A DNA stretch of 64,000 nt from NCBI GenBank assembly GCA_028554795.2, contig CM068826.1:102426346-102490345 (forward strand). Direction: 5' to 3'. This DNA is from Sinohyriopsis cumingii. Lineage: Eukaryota > Mollusca > Bivalvia > Unionida > Unionidae. Below the pieces are notes generated by a model. That model was not told the DNA's origin. It saw only the letters and a list, made by a program, of their open reading frames with translations, and made no database searches. Shown piece by piece: positions 7,029 through 14,756 of this stretch (position 1 is the first letter of the stretch; every line of letters begins with the position of its first letter). The position numbers were made by a program, and so were the translations under genes.

Positions 7029-7500
7029 GGCAACTTGATTTTATAGTGTCTTTGTTTCGGAAGCAATAAAGGTAATTTCTAACCAAACACGTTCGTTCTC
7101 CAGTAGGGAATTTAAATGTTACATACTGTAACTGAAACGTCAGAGTTTGTCTAGATGTTTCGTCTTTTTCTAAGCAGATTCCATGTAACAAATGTTGGTA
7201 ATCCTTTAACTCGTCTTCCTCAATACGTTGCAGTAAGTGAATCTCCAAGTAACCAAAATTACGAACGTCTAGCCCATCATCATCATTCATATACTGAAAG
7301 TATTCAACAAGGTCTGACCAGTGAAAAAATTTCTGACGAATCAGTCCTCTTATACCATTCAGGTACCAGTGGTTAAAGATCTGGTGACGTAACGGATGCA
7401 ATTGTTCTTTACGTTTGACTTGTATTTTGACTAGCTCTCGGTAAATCCTTTCTCTCAACTCCTCAGGCAAGCCCAAAATGTACTCTTGTAAAGTATCCAT
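6973..7500 (-). CDS. F-box-like tandem family, copy A (175 aa)
   Basis: From ATG 7498-7500 the product starts MDTLQEYILGLPEELRERIY. The early segment LPEELRERIYRELVKIQV resembles the first helices of an F-box (LP.EL...I...L), which binds SKP1 in ubiquitin ligases; the match is short. The core then follows copy C: HPLR.Q/C.NHWYL, a GLI segment, FHW.D, an RIEEDELKDYQHL block and a region with T.KF. About 25 extra C-terminal residues run into the next ORF. Three such copies in a row suggest an expanding host-interaction gene family. A TATATAC string at about 7503-7510 lies too near the ATG to be a convincing promoter. Confidence 0.5.
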   Translation of the reverse strand: MDTLQEYILGLPEELRERIYRELVKIQVKRKEQLHPLRHQIFNHWYLNGIRGLIRQKFFHWSDLVEYFQYMNDDDGLDVRNFGYLEIHLLQRIEEDELKDYQHLLHGICLEKDETSRQTLTFQLQYVTFKFPTGERTCLVRNYLYCFRNKDTIKSSCHATDCVTYHSTDSVEGTQ

Positions 7501-7735
7501 AAGTATATACACTGTTTTTGGAATCGCTGGGTGGTAGCCAATAGCCTCGTCTAACTTTGTGCCTAATGTAATATCCACTCATAATCAGTCTTCTTGTACT
7601 TTGGAACAGAGCATAATTTAAAAACGGATGAATCACTTTGAGTTTACGTTTCACTTGTATTTTGACCAACTCTCGGTAAATGCGTTCTCTCAACTCCACA
7701 GGCAAAGCACGAATGTTCTCTTGTAAAGTATCCAT
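7463..7735 (-). pseudogene. F-box-like tandem family, copy B, truncated
   Basis: ATG 7733-7735 begins with the same 31 residues as copy C (MDTLQENIRALPVELRERIY and onwards to VKRK). Similarity fades after about 55 residues (LKVIHPFLNYALFQ compares with the HPLRHRCLNHWYL region), and the frame ends at residue 90 after unrelated sequence that crosses the start of copy A. It lacks the entire C-terminal half present in copies A and C. It most likely arose by tandem duplication followed by deletion, and the short protein may or may not be made. Confidence 0.55.
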
Positions 7736-7747
7736 GAATAGGTCATA

Positions 7748-8203
7748 CTAAATCCTCTTTGGTCTGACACAAGAAATGTACTCTTTGCACAAACATGGTT
7801 TCACTTCAGTGTCGAATTTAAATCGTTGAGTCACTAATCTACACATTACAATTCGTTCAGAAGTTTCCTCTTTCACCAAGTTGACATTGTGTGAAAGATG
7901 TTGGTAATTCGTTAACTCTTCCTCTGGAATTCGATGCAGTACGTTTACAATGATGTAACTACAATCGTCCATACCAAACCAATCCTTTTTAAAACTAGAG
8001 GATCGTTGATCAATGTCTGTCCAATGGAACACTTTCAATTGAATCAGTCCTTGTATAGCCTTCAGGTACCAGTGGTTCAAACACCGGTGACGTAACGGAT
8101 GCAATTGTTCTTTACGTTTCACTTGTATTTTGACCAGCTCTCGATAAATGCGTTCTCTCAACTCCACAGGCAAAGCACGAATGTTCTCTTGTAAAGTATC
8201 CAT
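7748..8203 (-). CDS. F-box-like tandem family, copy C (151 aa)
   Basis: From ATG 8201-8203 the product contains LPVELRERIYRELVKIQVKR at residues about 11-30 (F-box-like helices). It continues with a basic HPLRHRCLNHWYL segment, FHWTDID, and RIPEEELTNYQHL, then a Cys-containing C-terminus. It aligns along its length with copy A. The nucleotide sequence of the first ~110 bases is nearly identical to copy B, pointing to recent duplication. The stop lies 12 bp before copy B's ATG. No clear TATA box precedes it, so it may share the BIR gene's transcript. F-box function is inferred only from the short motif. Confidence 0.55.
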   Translation of the reverse strand: MDTLQENIRALPVELRERIYRELVKIQVKRKEQLHPLRHRCLNHWYLKAIQGLIQLKVFHWTDIDQRSSSFKKDWFGMDDCSYIIVNVLHRIPEEELTNYQHLSHNVNLVKEETSERIVMCRLVTQRFKFDTEVKPCLCKEYISCVRPKRI

Positions 8204-8232
8204 GAACAGATTATTATGGTAAAAAAGTTACT

Positions 8233-8970
8233 TCAATGTCTCGGTCCCACTAAAGGTAAGTAATGACAATTCGGTGACCATCGAGCATGTTCAACGTAGG
8301 CCGAATCTTGCGGTTCCCAGTGGTGAAATGACACACCACAACTGAAGCACTTGACTTTATCTCCTTCGCCCAAGTAGAAAAATCCGGCTCTGGCTAATTC
8401 TTCGGGGGTCGGTCCTCCCAGATACTTAGGCCATTTTCCTTTGAACGATTGAAGGCGATTTTCAAAGTCGCAGTATTCCGACAAACGCACAGGGAACGAA
8501 TATTCGTTTTTCACAGGTTCGTTTCGATGAGGGTTGGGTGACAGGAACAGGAGTTTGCTCAGGGCTGGATGACATCCGTAGGGGGGTAGACGTGAAGGTG
8601 AACATTCCCCTTTAAACCCGATAAAATGTCTAAAAGGACGAGCGGCATCGCTTTCGCATCCCTCAGGTTTGACACGCACAGCATCACTTTCCATGACAGG
8701 GGCAGTGAGAACAAAGTTCCCATGATGCTTTACGGCATCGCTCAGGTCACAAGGTACAGCATCGTATCCATCGCAAGGCTCACAATCGCACTCATCTGCA
8801 AACTCCGTTACGCAATTACAATGGTAACCACATGGACAATCGCAGTTTCCTTCCGGACATTTTCCGTCGCAATGCATGGGTCTTATCCATCCAGTATTAG
8901 TCACACTAGAGGAAGATACAACTTTTTTACAATCCCCAAACTGGAACGATGTCTCTTTCAAAGTATTCAT
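8233..8970 (-). CDS. BIR-domain inhibitor-of-apoptosis-like protein
   Basis: The 245-residue protein has one C-terminal BIR domain (residues about 162-241). It contains a central AGFFYLGEGDKVKCFSCG and the zinc ligands C208, C211, H228 and C235, giving the canonical C-x2-C-x16-H-x6-C spacing. Such domains bind caspases or IAP-binding motifs and block cell death. The N-terminus is unusual: a cysteine-dense cluster at residues 34-66 (about ten Cys, with CPEGNCDCPCGYHCNC), perhaps a second metal-binding module. No RING finger is present. A good TATA box lies at 9026-9036, inside the end of the polymerase gene. A host gene captured by a virus-like element is the likely origin. Confidence 0.88.
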   Translation of the reverse strand: MNTLKETSFQFGDCKKVVSSSSVTNTGWIRPMHCDGKCPEGNCDCPCGYHCNCVTEFADECDCEPCDGYDAVPCDLSDAVKHHGNFVLTAPVMESDAVRVKPEGCESDAARPFRHFIGFKGECSPSRLPPYGCHPALSKLLFLSPNPHRNEPVKNEYSFPVRLSEYCDFENRLQSFKGKWPKYLGGPTPEELARAGFFYLGEGDKVKCFSCGVSFHHWEPQDSAYVEHARWSPNCHYLPLVGPRH

Positions 8971-9015
8971 CTTGTTCGCTCGGTCTTGGTAGTCACAATG
9001 AACTATCGATCTTGC

Positions 9016-9762
9016 CTAGGGTTCCTTTTTTATATACAGACCAATACCAACGTGACCGTACGGTAAGGTGAAATGATTGGGAAGTCTCACTCGCTTCTGG
9101 TACACGATTTGATAGACTTTTTCCAAGGGTCGACTGACGATGTGGTGAGTGGGTAAACGTACAATCTTGTTCGGTTGATAGGTGGTCACTTTAAAGTTTC
9201 CATCCTCTCCCGATTGCAAGGCTTCTTTCAATACCCCAAAGTTGACCACTCGACTGGTACGATAATTCAGAGTCAGTCCTTTCACTTTGCACGTCGTGTG
9301 CACTTCTCCTTGTTTGTCACGGTATTCGTAGCCGTAATTTTTGGGACCGCCACTGACAAAACTTAGAATCTTGTCGTCGGGATGCTCGTCTGTCCAGGCT
9401 CCTAAACGGTCTCCTTCGATGTTAGGGTGATGTTGAATCGGATGATGGATGTAAATGCAACTGTCTGTGTCAAAGTACAGGACGCGTTCTTCTAACAGTT
9501 CTAAAGCTTCGTACAATTTTAAGCGAGCATGAGCTGTCACGTAAGCCGCAATGATGACATTTCCAAAAGGGTCGTCTTGTACAAAGTCCAGATCTTCTTC
9601 GTAATTGACCAAGATCAAATTCTCTCGAACGACGTCCACGTGTTTCATGTATTTGGTTTTGTCGTGAATCATCTGGAAGTAGCGGGAAGGTTCTGTCAAA
9701 TATTCCGTCTTGGGTAAACACGGTCGTTGTGCCATTTTACCCCACAAGCAATTTAACATCAC
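9016..9762 (-). CDS. polB: DNA polymerase B, C-terminal part (motifs B and C), separated by a frameshift
   Basis: This 248-residue open stretch is the C-terminal continuation of the polymerase upstream, in a different frame. It begins at the motif B core (MLNCLWGKM) and carries the catalytic motif C YFDTDS, with the two metal-binding aspartates at local residues 98 and 100 (about 9463-9471). After that comes the usual thumb region. The nominal first codon at 9762 is GTG, not a true start; homologous sequence continues upstream in this frame to the break near 9,815-9,828. All residues expected for polymerisation are present across the two pieces. Confidence 0.9.
   Translation of the reverse strand: MMLNCLWGKMAQRPCLPKTEYLTEPSRYFQMIHDKTKYMKHVDVVRENLILVNYEEDLDFVQDDPFGNVIIAAYVTAHARLKLYEALELLEERVLYFDTDSCIYIHHPIQHHPNIEGDRLGAWTDEHPDDKILSFVSGGPKNYGYEYRDKQGEVHTTCKVKGLTLNYRTSRVVNFGVLKEALQSGEDGNFKVTTYQPNKIVRLPTHHIVSRPLEKVYQIVYQKRVRLPNHFTLPYGHVGIGLYIKKEP
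9026..9036 (-). promoter_or_regulatory. TATA box (TATATAAAAAA) for the BIR gene, inside the polymerase coding end
   Basis: The minus-strand TATATAAAAAAGG lies 55 nt upstream of ATG 8970 and overlaps the last codons of the DNA polymerase (YIKK). It therefore has both coding and promoter roles. Confidence 0.75.
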
Positions 9763-9803
9763 TTTGGCAAACGATCGCCTGCCTTCGTTTTTCTCGATGT
9801 GGT

Positions 9804-12800
9804 CTAAAGTGATACCTTCTTGTTCTTATATTTCTCTTTGAATTGTATTTGGTCTTCGGGAGTGTGACACCAGGAAGGATAGCCGCTGGCTTCTTGCTTC
9901 AGTTTCAAAAAGGCATCCACGTAGTCGGCGAAAATGCCTTTCTGCCTGGGGTCACCCTTGCGGTATTGTTGTGTCTTGGGAAAGTGGCAAATTTCGTACA
10001 CTTCTAACAGTTGGTATCCCATGTCCAGAGCTTTGAACAATTCTACGCTGACCCAGGTTCCCGTCAAGGCCCGTTCTTCCTGGCTGTGCTGACAAGGTTG
10101 ATCTTGGTTGCACGTTTCGGCACAAGTACGGCACAAGGGAAACATCAGTTTGCCTTGACAATGGTGAGGTAAGACGGGATGGTATAGGTTCGTGGGAGGC
10201 AAAACTTTGCACTTGATCAAGCCTTCGTATTGTCGAATGTTTTTCAGGTCGATGTGTTCCGTCAGCAATTGCGGGTGCCCTACAGGAAAGCGACAATATT
10301 TACACACGTAGGGATACAGCGAACACACATCCAAGTATTTGATTTCTTCTCCTTTCTTTTCGTCGGCTTGGTACAGCAAACAGGTGGCATTGGTCCTTCC
10401 TCCGTACAAACTATCCCTCGGGTTCAGCGGGTCCATGAACTGGTAACTTTCCACGAGGCGTTTAAACTCGGGATCGGTTTTCATACGGTGATCGTACTCG
10501 TGTTCCCACATTTCCACCACTTGGTATCCTTGCTGTTCTAACTTTAGGCGTCGCTGACAAGTGTCCTGGTACAAGTCTTCCATGGTTCGTTGCAAAAACT
10601 GATTTTTAGTGCCACGGTCAGGGTAACAGACGGGACATCCGTGAAATAAGCAACCGTTAAACTCGTACACGATCTTGGGGTTTTCTAAGTCCCAGCCATC
10701 GACCGAATACGTTCCAATGGTCTTTTCGCCTCCTCCGTTGCGGGCATGCTGAATCCATTTGTCTTCCTTGTCGCACAAGTAATGTAACCAACGTAGGGCT
10801 TTGACCGAGTATTGACGCTTGACATAGTGGGTCGTTTGAGGACTGATGACAGCCACGGTGTTTTCAGGCATGAATCGTTGGCGGTACACTAAGGAACACG
10901 CTTTGGCAATGGTGCAAGCTTCTTTCAAAGGATCGACCCCTCCGTGTTCCATGAACAGTTCTCGAAATTTTCCACAGCAACGCCGTAAAATGTCCACGTC
11001 GGAACGACAATACTTTAGCATTTCTTCCTGAAAGTCGAAAGGGTCCGAGGCGTGAATCTGGTACCAAGCGTAGAAAGCTTCTCGTTGTTCGGTACGCATG
11101 TTGTCGGGGTCGTAATAGTGAACCTCAGGCAAATGGGGTAGAACAGCATGTTGATTGGCTTCCGTATTGAAAAAGTGTGGAAAGTACCCTTTAGCCATTT
11201 CTGTCATTCCAAACGTTTTAGGCATTCGACTCAAAGGCATGGCCAAGTAACTCATCGAATCTTTAAACTGCACTTGTCCCACTTGCATGAAAATGATTTT
11301 GGCTCCGTTCAAAGTGACTTTAGGACGTTCGGTGCCATGTTCCGTATAGTATCTGAGAAGAAACTGTCCATCGTATCCGGAGAAATTGTGAGCCATCACC
11401 GTGGCATGACGATGACAATCTCCGTAACGTTCGATGTCCTCTTGGCTCCACGTCTTGTCGATGGGGTCTAAGACCCATTGGGCAAAATCGGCTAACGTGT
11501 TTGGTCCCCGAAAGATTTTTTCACGCCCTCCGGGAATCTTGCTGCAGTGAGGGCAATGACTGAAGATAGGTTCTTGAATGCACTTCTCGCACGCTCGATG
11601 AGCCACGCAGAAATTAGGAATGTGAATGCCAGTCTCTTGCATGCATTCGAAATCGAAAAAGATGAAATTGCTTTTCTTCTTGTGACCGTCCTCTTTCTCT
11701 GGTGGGGGTTGGTATTTTTGCACGTAGCATTGGTGTTCCAAGTCCACGATGTGGAGACAAATGTGACATTTTTTCTTTCCTCGACATACGTGTGCCTTGG
11801 CAGCATTGGTACATATGACTTGTTCACACGTAGGGCACAATCTCAGGAGTTGACAAGCACATTTCTTCTGTGAACCTTGCGTTTTCAGATGTTGTTGGTA
11901 ACAGATAGGGCTGACAAACGTGCGCAGACAAGTGGAACAAGGCACTGGTTCTTCGCTCAGACAGGGTGAAGAGGCCAAACATCCTGAGCATTTCAATCCA
12001 CAATGCTTGTGTTGCTCTCGATTATTATAACCATGGTCACATTTCTCACAGTAATAACCGTATCCCAGAAATCCGGTGATACTGGTAATCGTATCGAAAT
12101 GGTCATCGTGATGATAAACATGAATGTATTTTCCGTCCTTAAAATCTTGGCCTCGAAACAATAGAGGTCCGCGCATTTCTTGAGGGTGCACTTTCATGGT
12201 GTATCGTGGAGCTAGGACATCTTGCAATTTTTGCATCTCAGGAATGCCGCAGGGTGTGTCTTTGGGCAGTCCGGCTTGTTGTAACAGGAGTTCTGCTTCG
12301 TTTCGTTGTTTGGCTCGGTCGGAACGTTGAATAGTGTCCCAGGTTCTTTTCCATTCTACCGTGTCGTTCTTGTTGGCATAGGTTCGTCCCACCACGATGG
12401 CACGGGCTAAACACATCTGGTCTTGAGGGTTGTTAATTCGGACGAGACTTGTTTTGGTGTTGCGAAGGTCGTCTACCAATAACATCTTTTTGCGTCCAGT
12501 CCCTTGAGGAGGAGAAACGTGGGTCATGTCCAGTGTGGCTTTTCCATCGGTGATGTCAAACTGGTCATTAGATTGTTGCACGTGTTGAATTTTGTCCATG
12601 ACTTTGGAAGCAGTCAATTCTGCAGGGGTGCTAAACTCGATCCAAACAGGGGATTTCAAACCGTCGTGTTGTATGGAAAGTCTCAAGCGATCGTCTTCTT
12701 TGGGTTGACATTGTCGCTTGAGTGCAGTGAGCAAAGAATCCCACACCTCAGTGATGAACACTTCTGCTTTCTCTAACGGCACTTCAGCCTTGAAATCTTT

Positions 12801-13064
12801 AAACTTCACCGTGTATTTGTAAGCCGTGGTTCTAAATTTTCTAGAGGAGCGCTTTTCCGTCTCTCGAATGGAATAGTACTTTTCAGGGTTGACAAAGGGT
12901 GGTGAACTTGGTTTAGAGGGTTCGGATTCTGGTTCACTCATGTCCTCTTCAAAATCACTGGCATGAATTTGTGCCAAGATTTCAGCCCTGGTACGAGGCG
13001 ATAGATCACGTTTCTGCCTCTTACTTTCTTCTTCTTTCTTCTCGAATGAATGGGATCGTTTCAT
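9804..13064 (-). CDS. polB: DNA polymerase B, main part: N-terminal domain, zinc clusters, exonuclease, motif A
   Basis: The 1,086-residue frame starts at ATG 13062-13064. In order it shows: a basic/acidic leader; the Polinton-specific N-terminal domain (SLVRINNPQDQMCLARAIVV at about 209-228); several Cys/His clusters (residues about 336-450); and Exo I (FFDFECM, D471/E473), Exo II (HNFSGYD, N560/D565) and Exo III (YCRSDVD, Y685/D689). A YEFNGCLFHGCPVCY block is followed by motif A DVCSLYP (D912). It stops at TAG 9804-9806 just before motif B because of a one-base shift near 9,815-9,828. The enzyme would replicate the element, probably by protein priming as in its family. A TATA box at 13112-13118 drives it. 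Confidence 0.95.
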   Translation of the reverse strand: MKRSHSFEKKEEESKRQKRDLSPRTRAEILAQIHASDFEEDMSEPESEPSKPSSPPFVNPEKYYSIRETEKRSSRKFRTTAYKYTVKFKDFKAEVPLEKAEVFITEVWDSLLTALKRQCQPKEDDRLRLSIQHDGLKSPVWIEFSTPAELTASKVMDKIQHVQQSNDQFDITDGKATLDMTHVSPPQGTGRKKMLLVDDLRNTKTSLVRINNPQDQMCLARAIVVGRTYANKNDTVEWKRTWDTIQRSDRAKQRNEAELLLQQAGLPKDTPCGIPEMQKLQDVLAPRYTMKVHPQEMRGPLLFRGQDFKDGKYIHVYHHDDHFDTITSITGFLGYGYYCEKCDHGYNNREQHKHCGLKCSGCLASSPCLSEEPVPCSTCLRTFVSPICYQQHLKTQGSQKKCACQLLRLCPTCEQVICTNAAKAHVCRGKKKCHICLHIVDLEHQCYVQKYQPPPEKEDGHKKKSNFIFFDFECMQETGIHIPNFCVAHRACEKCIQEPIFSHCPHCSKIPGGREKIFRGPNTLADFAQWVLDPIDKTWSQEDIERYGDCHRHATVMAHNFSGYDGQFLLRYYTEHGTERPKVTLNGAKIIFMQVGQVQFKDSMSYLAMPLSRMPKTFGMTEMAKGYFPHFFNTEANQHAVLPHLPEVHYYDPDNMRTEQREAFYAWYQIHASDPFDFQEEMLKYCRSDVDILRRCCGKFRELFMEHGGVDPLKEACTIAKACSLVYRQRFMPENTVAVISPQTTHYVKRQYSVKALRWLHYLCDKEDKWIQHARNGGGEKTIGTYSVDGWDLENPKIVYEFNGCLFHGCPVCYPDRGTKNQFLQRTMEDLYQDTCQRRLKLEQQGYQVVEMWEHEYDHRMKTDPEFKRLVESYQFMDPLNPRDSLYGGRTNATCLLYQADEKKGEEIKYLDVCSLYPYVCKYCRFPVGHPQLLTEHIDLKNIRQYEGLIKCKVLPPTNLYHPVLPHHCQGKLMFPLCRTCAETCNQDQPCQHSQEERALTGTWVSVELFKALDMGYQLLEVYEICHFPKTQQYRKGDPRQKGIFADYVDAFLKLKQEASGYPSWCHTPEDQIQFKEKYKNKKVSL

Positions 13065-13198
13065 CTTGAAAGCAAAAAGTCAAATGACTCAAGTTCAAAC
13101 ACCATAAACTACTTTATAGTCATAGCAGACCAGCGTATATAAAAGGGTGTGTGTCTTGTCCTTTCACTATTCATTTCACTCTCAAGCCGAACACAACG
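13065..13198. promoter_or_regulatory. Bidirectional TATA promoter between the polymerase (-) and zinc-knuckle (+) genes
   Basis: In 134 bp there are two outward-facing TATA boxes. TATAAAG on the minus strand at 13112-13118 lies 47 nt from the polymerase ATG. TATATAAAAG on the plus strand at 13136-13145 lies 53 nt from ATG 13199. Only 17 bp separate them, so upstream elements must be shared or overlap each other's start region. Confidence 0.8.
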
Positions 13199-13672
13199 AT
13201 GGAAGAGACTGACCAGATGGAACGTTTCGTCAGAGCTTTGCGAGGGGTCATTAGAAAATTCTCTTCAGACCAGCCTACGGACTACTCTCCTTCCTTTAGA
13301 GATAAAAGTCAAGATACTTGCTATATCTGTCAGAAGAAAGGGCATTGGTCTTCAGAGTGTCCAGACCGTCAAAAAAGAAAAAAAACAGGGGATAAAAAAG
13401 ACAAAAGTCAAGATACCTGTTATTATTGTAAAGAAAAAGGACATTGGTCTCCAGATTGCCCAAAAAAGAAACAAGAGGAGTCAGAAGAAAAGAGGAATTC
13501 TTCAGAAGAAGAGAGGGATTCTTCAGAGGAAGAGAGGGATTCTTCTGAGGAAGAAAGAAGACAGGTGAAGAAAAAGAAACAAGAGAAAAAAAGAAGAAGG
13601 GAAGAAAGCGAGGAGGAAGAAGAAGAGGAAAAGAGTGTGACGGTGAAGAAATTCAAAAAACAGAGAGACTAA
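13199..13672 (+). CDS. Zinc-knuckle (two CCHC) protein with acidic/basic low-complexity tail
   Basis: From ATG 13199 the product is 157 residues (frames starting at 13151 use a GTG). Two CCHC knuckles, CYICQKKGHWSSEC (41-54) and CYYCKEKGHWSPDC (74-87), sit in an internal duplication visible at DNA level (about 13,302-13,363 and 13,400-13,461). They resemble retroviral nucleocapsid knuckles, which bind single-stranded nucleic acid. The tail has three tandem SSEEER units (about 21 bp each) and long Lys/Arg and Glu runs. It is the only gene of the inner region on the plus strand, sharing a promoter with the polymerase, and ends with an ordinary AATAAA at 13751. A nucleic-acid-binding early role is plausible but not shown. 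Confidence 0.8.
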   Translation: MEETDQMERFVRALRGVIRKFSSDQPTDYSPSFRDKSQDTCYICQKKGHWSSECPDRQKRKKTGDKKDKSQDTCYYCKEKGHWSPDCPKKKQEESEEKRNSSEEERDSSEEERDSSEEERRQVKKKKQEKKRRREESEEEEEEEKSVTVKKFKKQRD

Positions 13673-13750
13673 ACAAGGAGACAGAAGAAATCAATGAACT
13701 TTTTATGAAAGTGTTGTGTTGTGAATTGGATTGTAAAAAATGGAGAAAAG

Positions 13751-13756
13751 AATAAA
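13751..13756 (+). terminator. AATAAA polyadenylation signal of the zinc-knuckle gene
   Basis: AATAAA lies 78 nt after the TAA stop of the zinc-knuckle gene. It contrasts with the histone-type 3' ends of the two neighbouring genes. Confidence 0.7.
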
Positions 13757-13891
13757 TGAATGATATAAGGTAAGAGTCTTTGAGTTTTGATTTTAAAATA
13801 AGAAGCTACACTCACGCACTCATACACAGACACGTACTATAAGGGTAAAATGGGTGGGGTTTTTTTTTGAGTTATTGGCAAATTGAAATTG

Positions 13892-13945
13892 TATTTCTTT
13901 TCGAGAAATGTGGGTGGCCCTGAAAAGGGCCTTTTTTCTTTATGG
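13892..13945 (-). terminator. Histone-type mRNA 3' end (stem-loop plus purine-rich downstream element), minus strand
   Basis: On the minus strand the sequence is GGCCCTTTTCAGGGCC (13916-13931): a perfect 6-bp stem with a TTTC loop. It is preceded by an A-rich AAAGAAAAAA flank and followed by ACCCACATTTC. About 13 nt after the stem comes a purine-rich CGAAAAGAAAT. This fits the replication-dependent histone 3' end, where SLBP binds the loop, cleavage follows an ACCCA-like site, and U7 snRNA pairs with the purine element. It sits 27 nt after the stop codon of the 192-residue ORF, a normal histone distance. Confidence 0.85.
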
Positions 13946-13958
13946 TGCAGGGGTGAGT

Positions 13959-14537
13959 TTAACCAATCAATTTTAACTGCCTTATGCCTTTGCCACGGCC
14001 AAGGCCTACTTCTGGACTGCGTAATGATGATAATGATTGGGTTGAAATCACTAAGGGTGGTACGGTAGGCTTAGTCACAGGGTTGACGTGTTTGGCTCGG
14101 GAAGGTCGTATTCTCTTCGGTCGTAATAAAGAAGTCTGATACATTTGTTTCAGACTTCTTAACTCCGCTAAAATGTCCAACAGTACCGTGACCGTTTGAT
14201 TTTCACCCTCTTGTTTCTTTGCTGCTACTACTTCTTCTTGCTGTTGCTGCTGTTGTTTTTTTCTTACCTCTTCTTCTTGCTGCTGTTGCTGTAGGAGAAA
14301 AACTTGTTCGGCTTCCTTTTGTCGTTGTATAAATTTCTCCAATTCTTCTTTCTGTCTCTGTCTAAAATTCTCCACTTGCGGTAATGAAGAAGGTAACGAA
14401 GGTTCCGGAACAAATTCTTGCGAGGAGAGAAAATCCACAAAATCCCAATTCACCTCTTCTGAAAGTAAGTCCGAGTTCCCTTGGGCGGTCTCCCCTGCTG
14501 GTGCACCCCAATGGATCGTTTTCTGAGTTTCCGTCAT
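13959..14537 (-). CDS. Glutamine-rich coiled-coil protein, outermost minus-strand gene, histone-type 3' end
   Basis: From ATG 14535-14537 the product is 192 residues. The N-terminal 50 are acidic. Residues about 55-105 are a Gln/Glu/Lys-rich predicted coiled coil with runs such as QQQQQEEEVRKKQQQQQQ (partly a CTG/TTC-type microsatellite). The segment VTVLLDILAELRSLKQMY may be a second coil. The C-terminus is basic (RPKRIRPSRAKH) and ends in GLGRGKGIRQLKLIG. No family is recognised. It shares a divergent promoter with the plus-strand ORF at 14757 and ends at a histone-like stem-loop 27 nt after its TAA, which predicts S-phase-limited, non-polyadenylated mRNA. It is not a histone: no histone fold is visible. 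Confidence 0.65.
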   Translation of the reverse strand: MTETQKTIHWGAPAGETAQGNSDLLSEEVNWDFVDFLSSQEFVPEPSLPSSLPQVENFRQRQKEELEKFIQRQKEAEQVFLLQQQQQEEEVRKKQQQQQQEEVVAAKKQEGENQTVTVLLDILAELRSLKQMYQTSLLRPKRIRPSRAKHVNPVTKPTVPPLVISTQSLSSLRSPEVGLGRGKGIRQLKLIG

Positions 14538-14756
14538 GTTGAATCACTGTCGCATAGATTGACTGCACACAAGCGCTAGCGAATCTATATTGACTACGTG
14601 ACGTCACAGACTGCTCTCTTCGGATTGGATGCGGGCTGACTGAATTCTGTAACGCGTGTTCGGATTGGTGAATGAACTCAATCCGTTTCAATCCTTTCTG
14701 TCCCTATAAATAAGCGCCGTTCACTGCATTGATTCACCTATTCTCGGAGCCTCAAC
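14538..14756. promoter_or_regulatory. Divergent histone-like promoter: CRE palindrome, two CCAAT boxes, TATA boxes
   Basis: Between two divergent ORFs there is TGACGTCA at 14599-14606 (CRE/ATF palindrome). Two inverted CCAAT boxes (ATTGG) lie at 14624-14628 and 14664-14668, each within a repeated TTCGGATTGG. TATAAATA lies at 14705-14712, 44 nt before ATG 14757. An AT-rich AATATAGAT on the minus strand near 14584-14592 lies about 47 nt before ATG 14537. Paired CCAAT boxes in a divergent spacer resemble metazoan H2A-H2B promoters. Together with the histone-type 3' ends this suggests S-phase control; promoter function is inferred. Confidence 0.7.

Noticed and set aside
8626-9066. 146-codon plus-strand frame across the BIR gene and polymerase end
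   Set aside because: Antisense to two well-supported genes and without recognisable domains.
9804-9835. Programmed ribosomal frameshift in the polymerase
   Set aside because: No classical slippery heptamer with a downstream pseudoknot is apparent; a simple one-base lesion or assembly error is more economical.
13423-13656. Ser/Phe-rich minus-strand frame opposite the zinc-knuckle gene
   Set aside because: It is the mirror image of the Glu/Lys repeats in the real gene.
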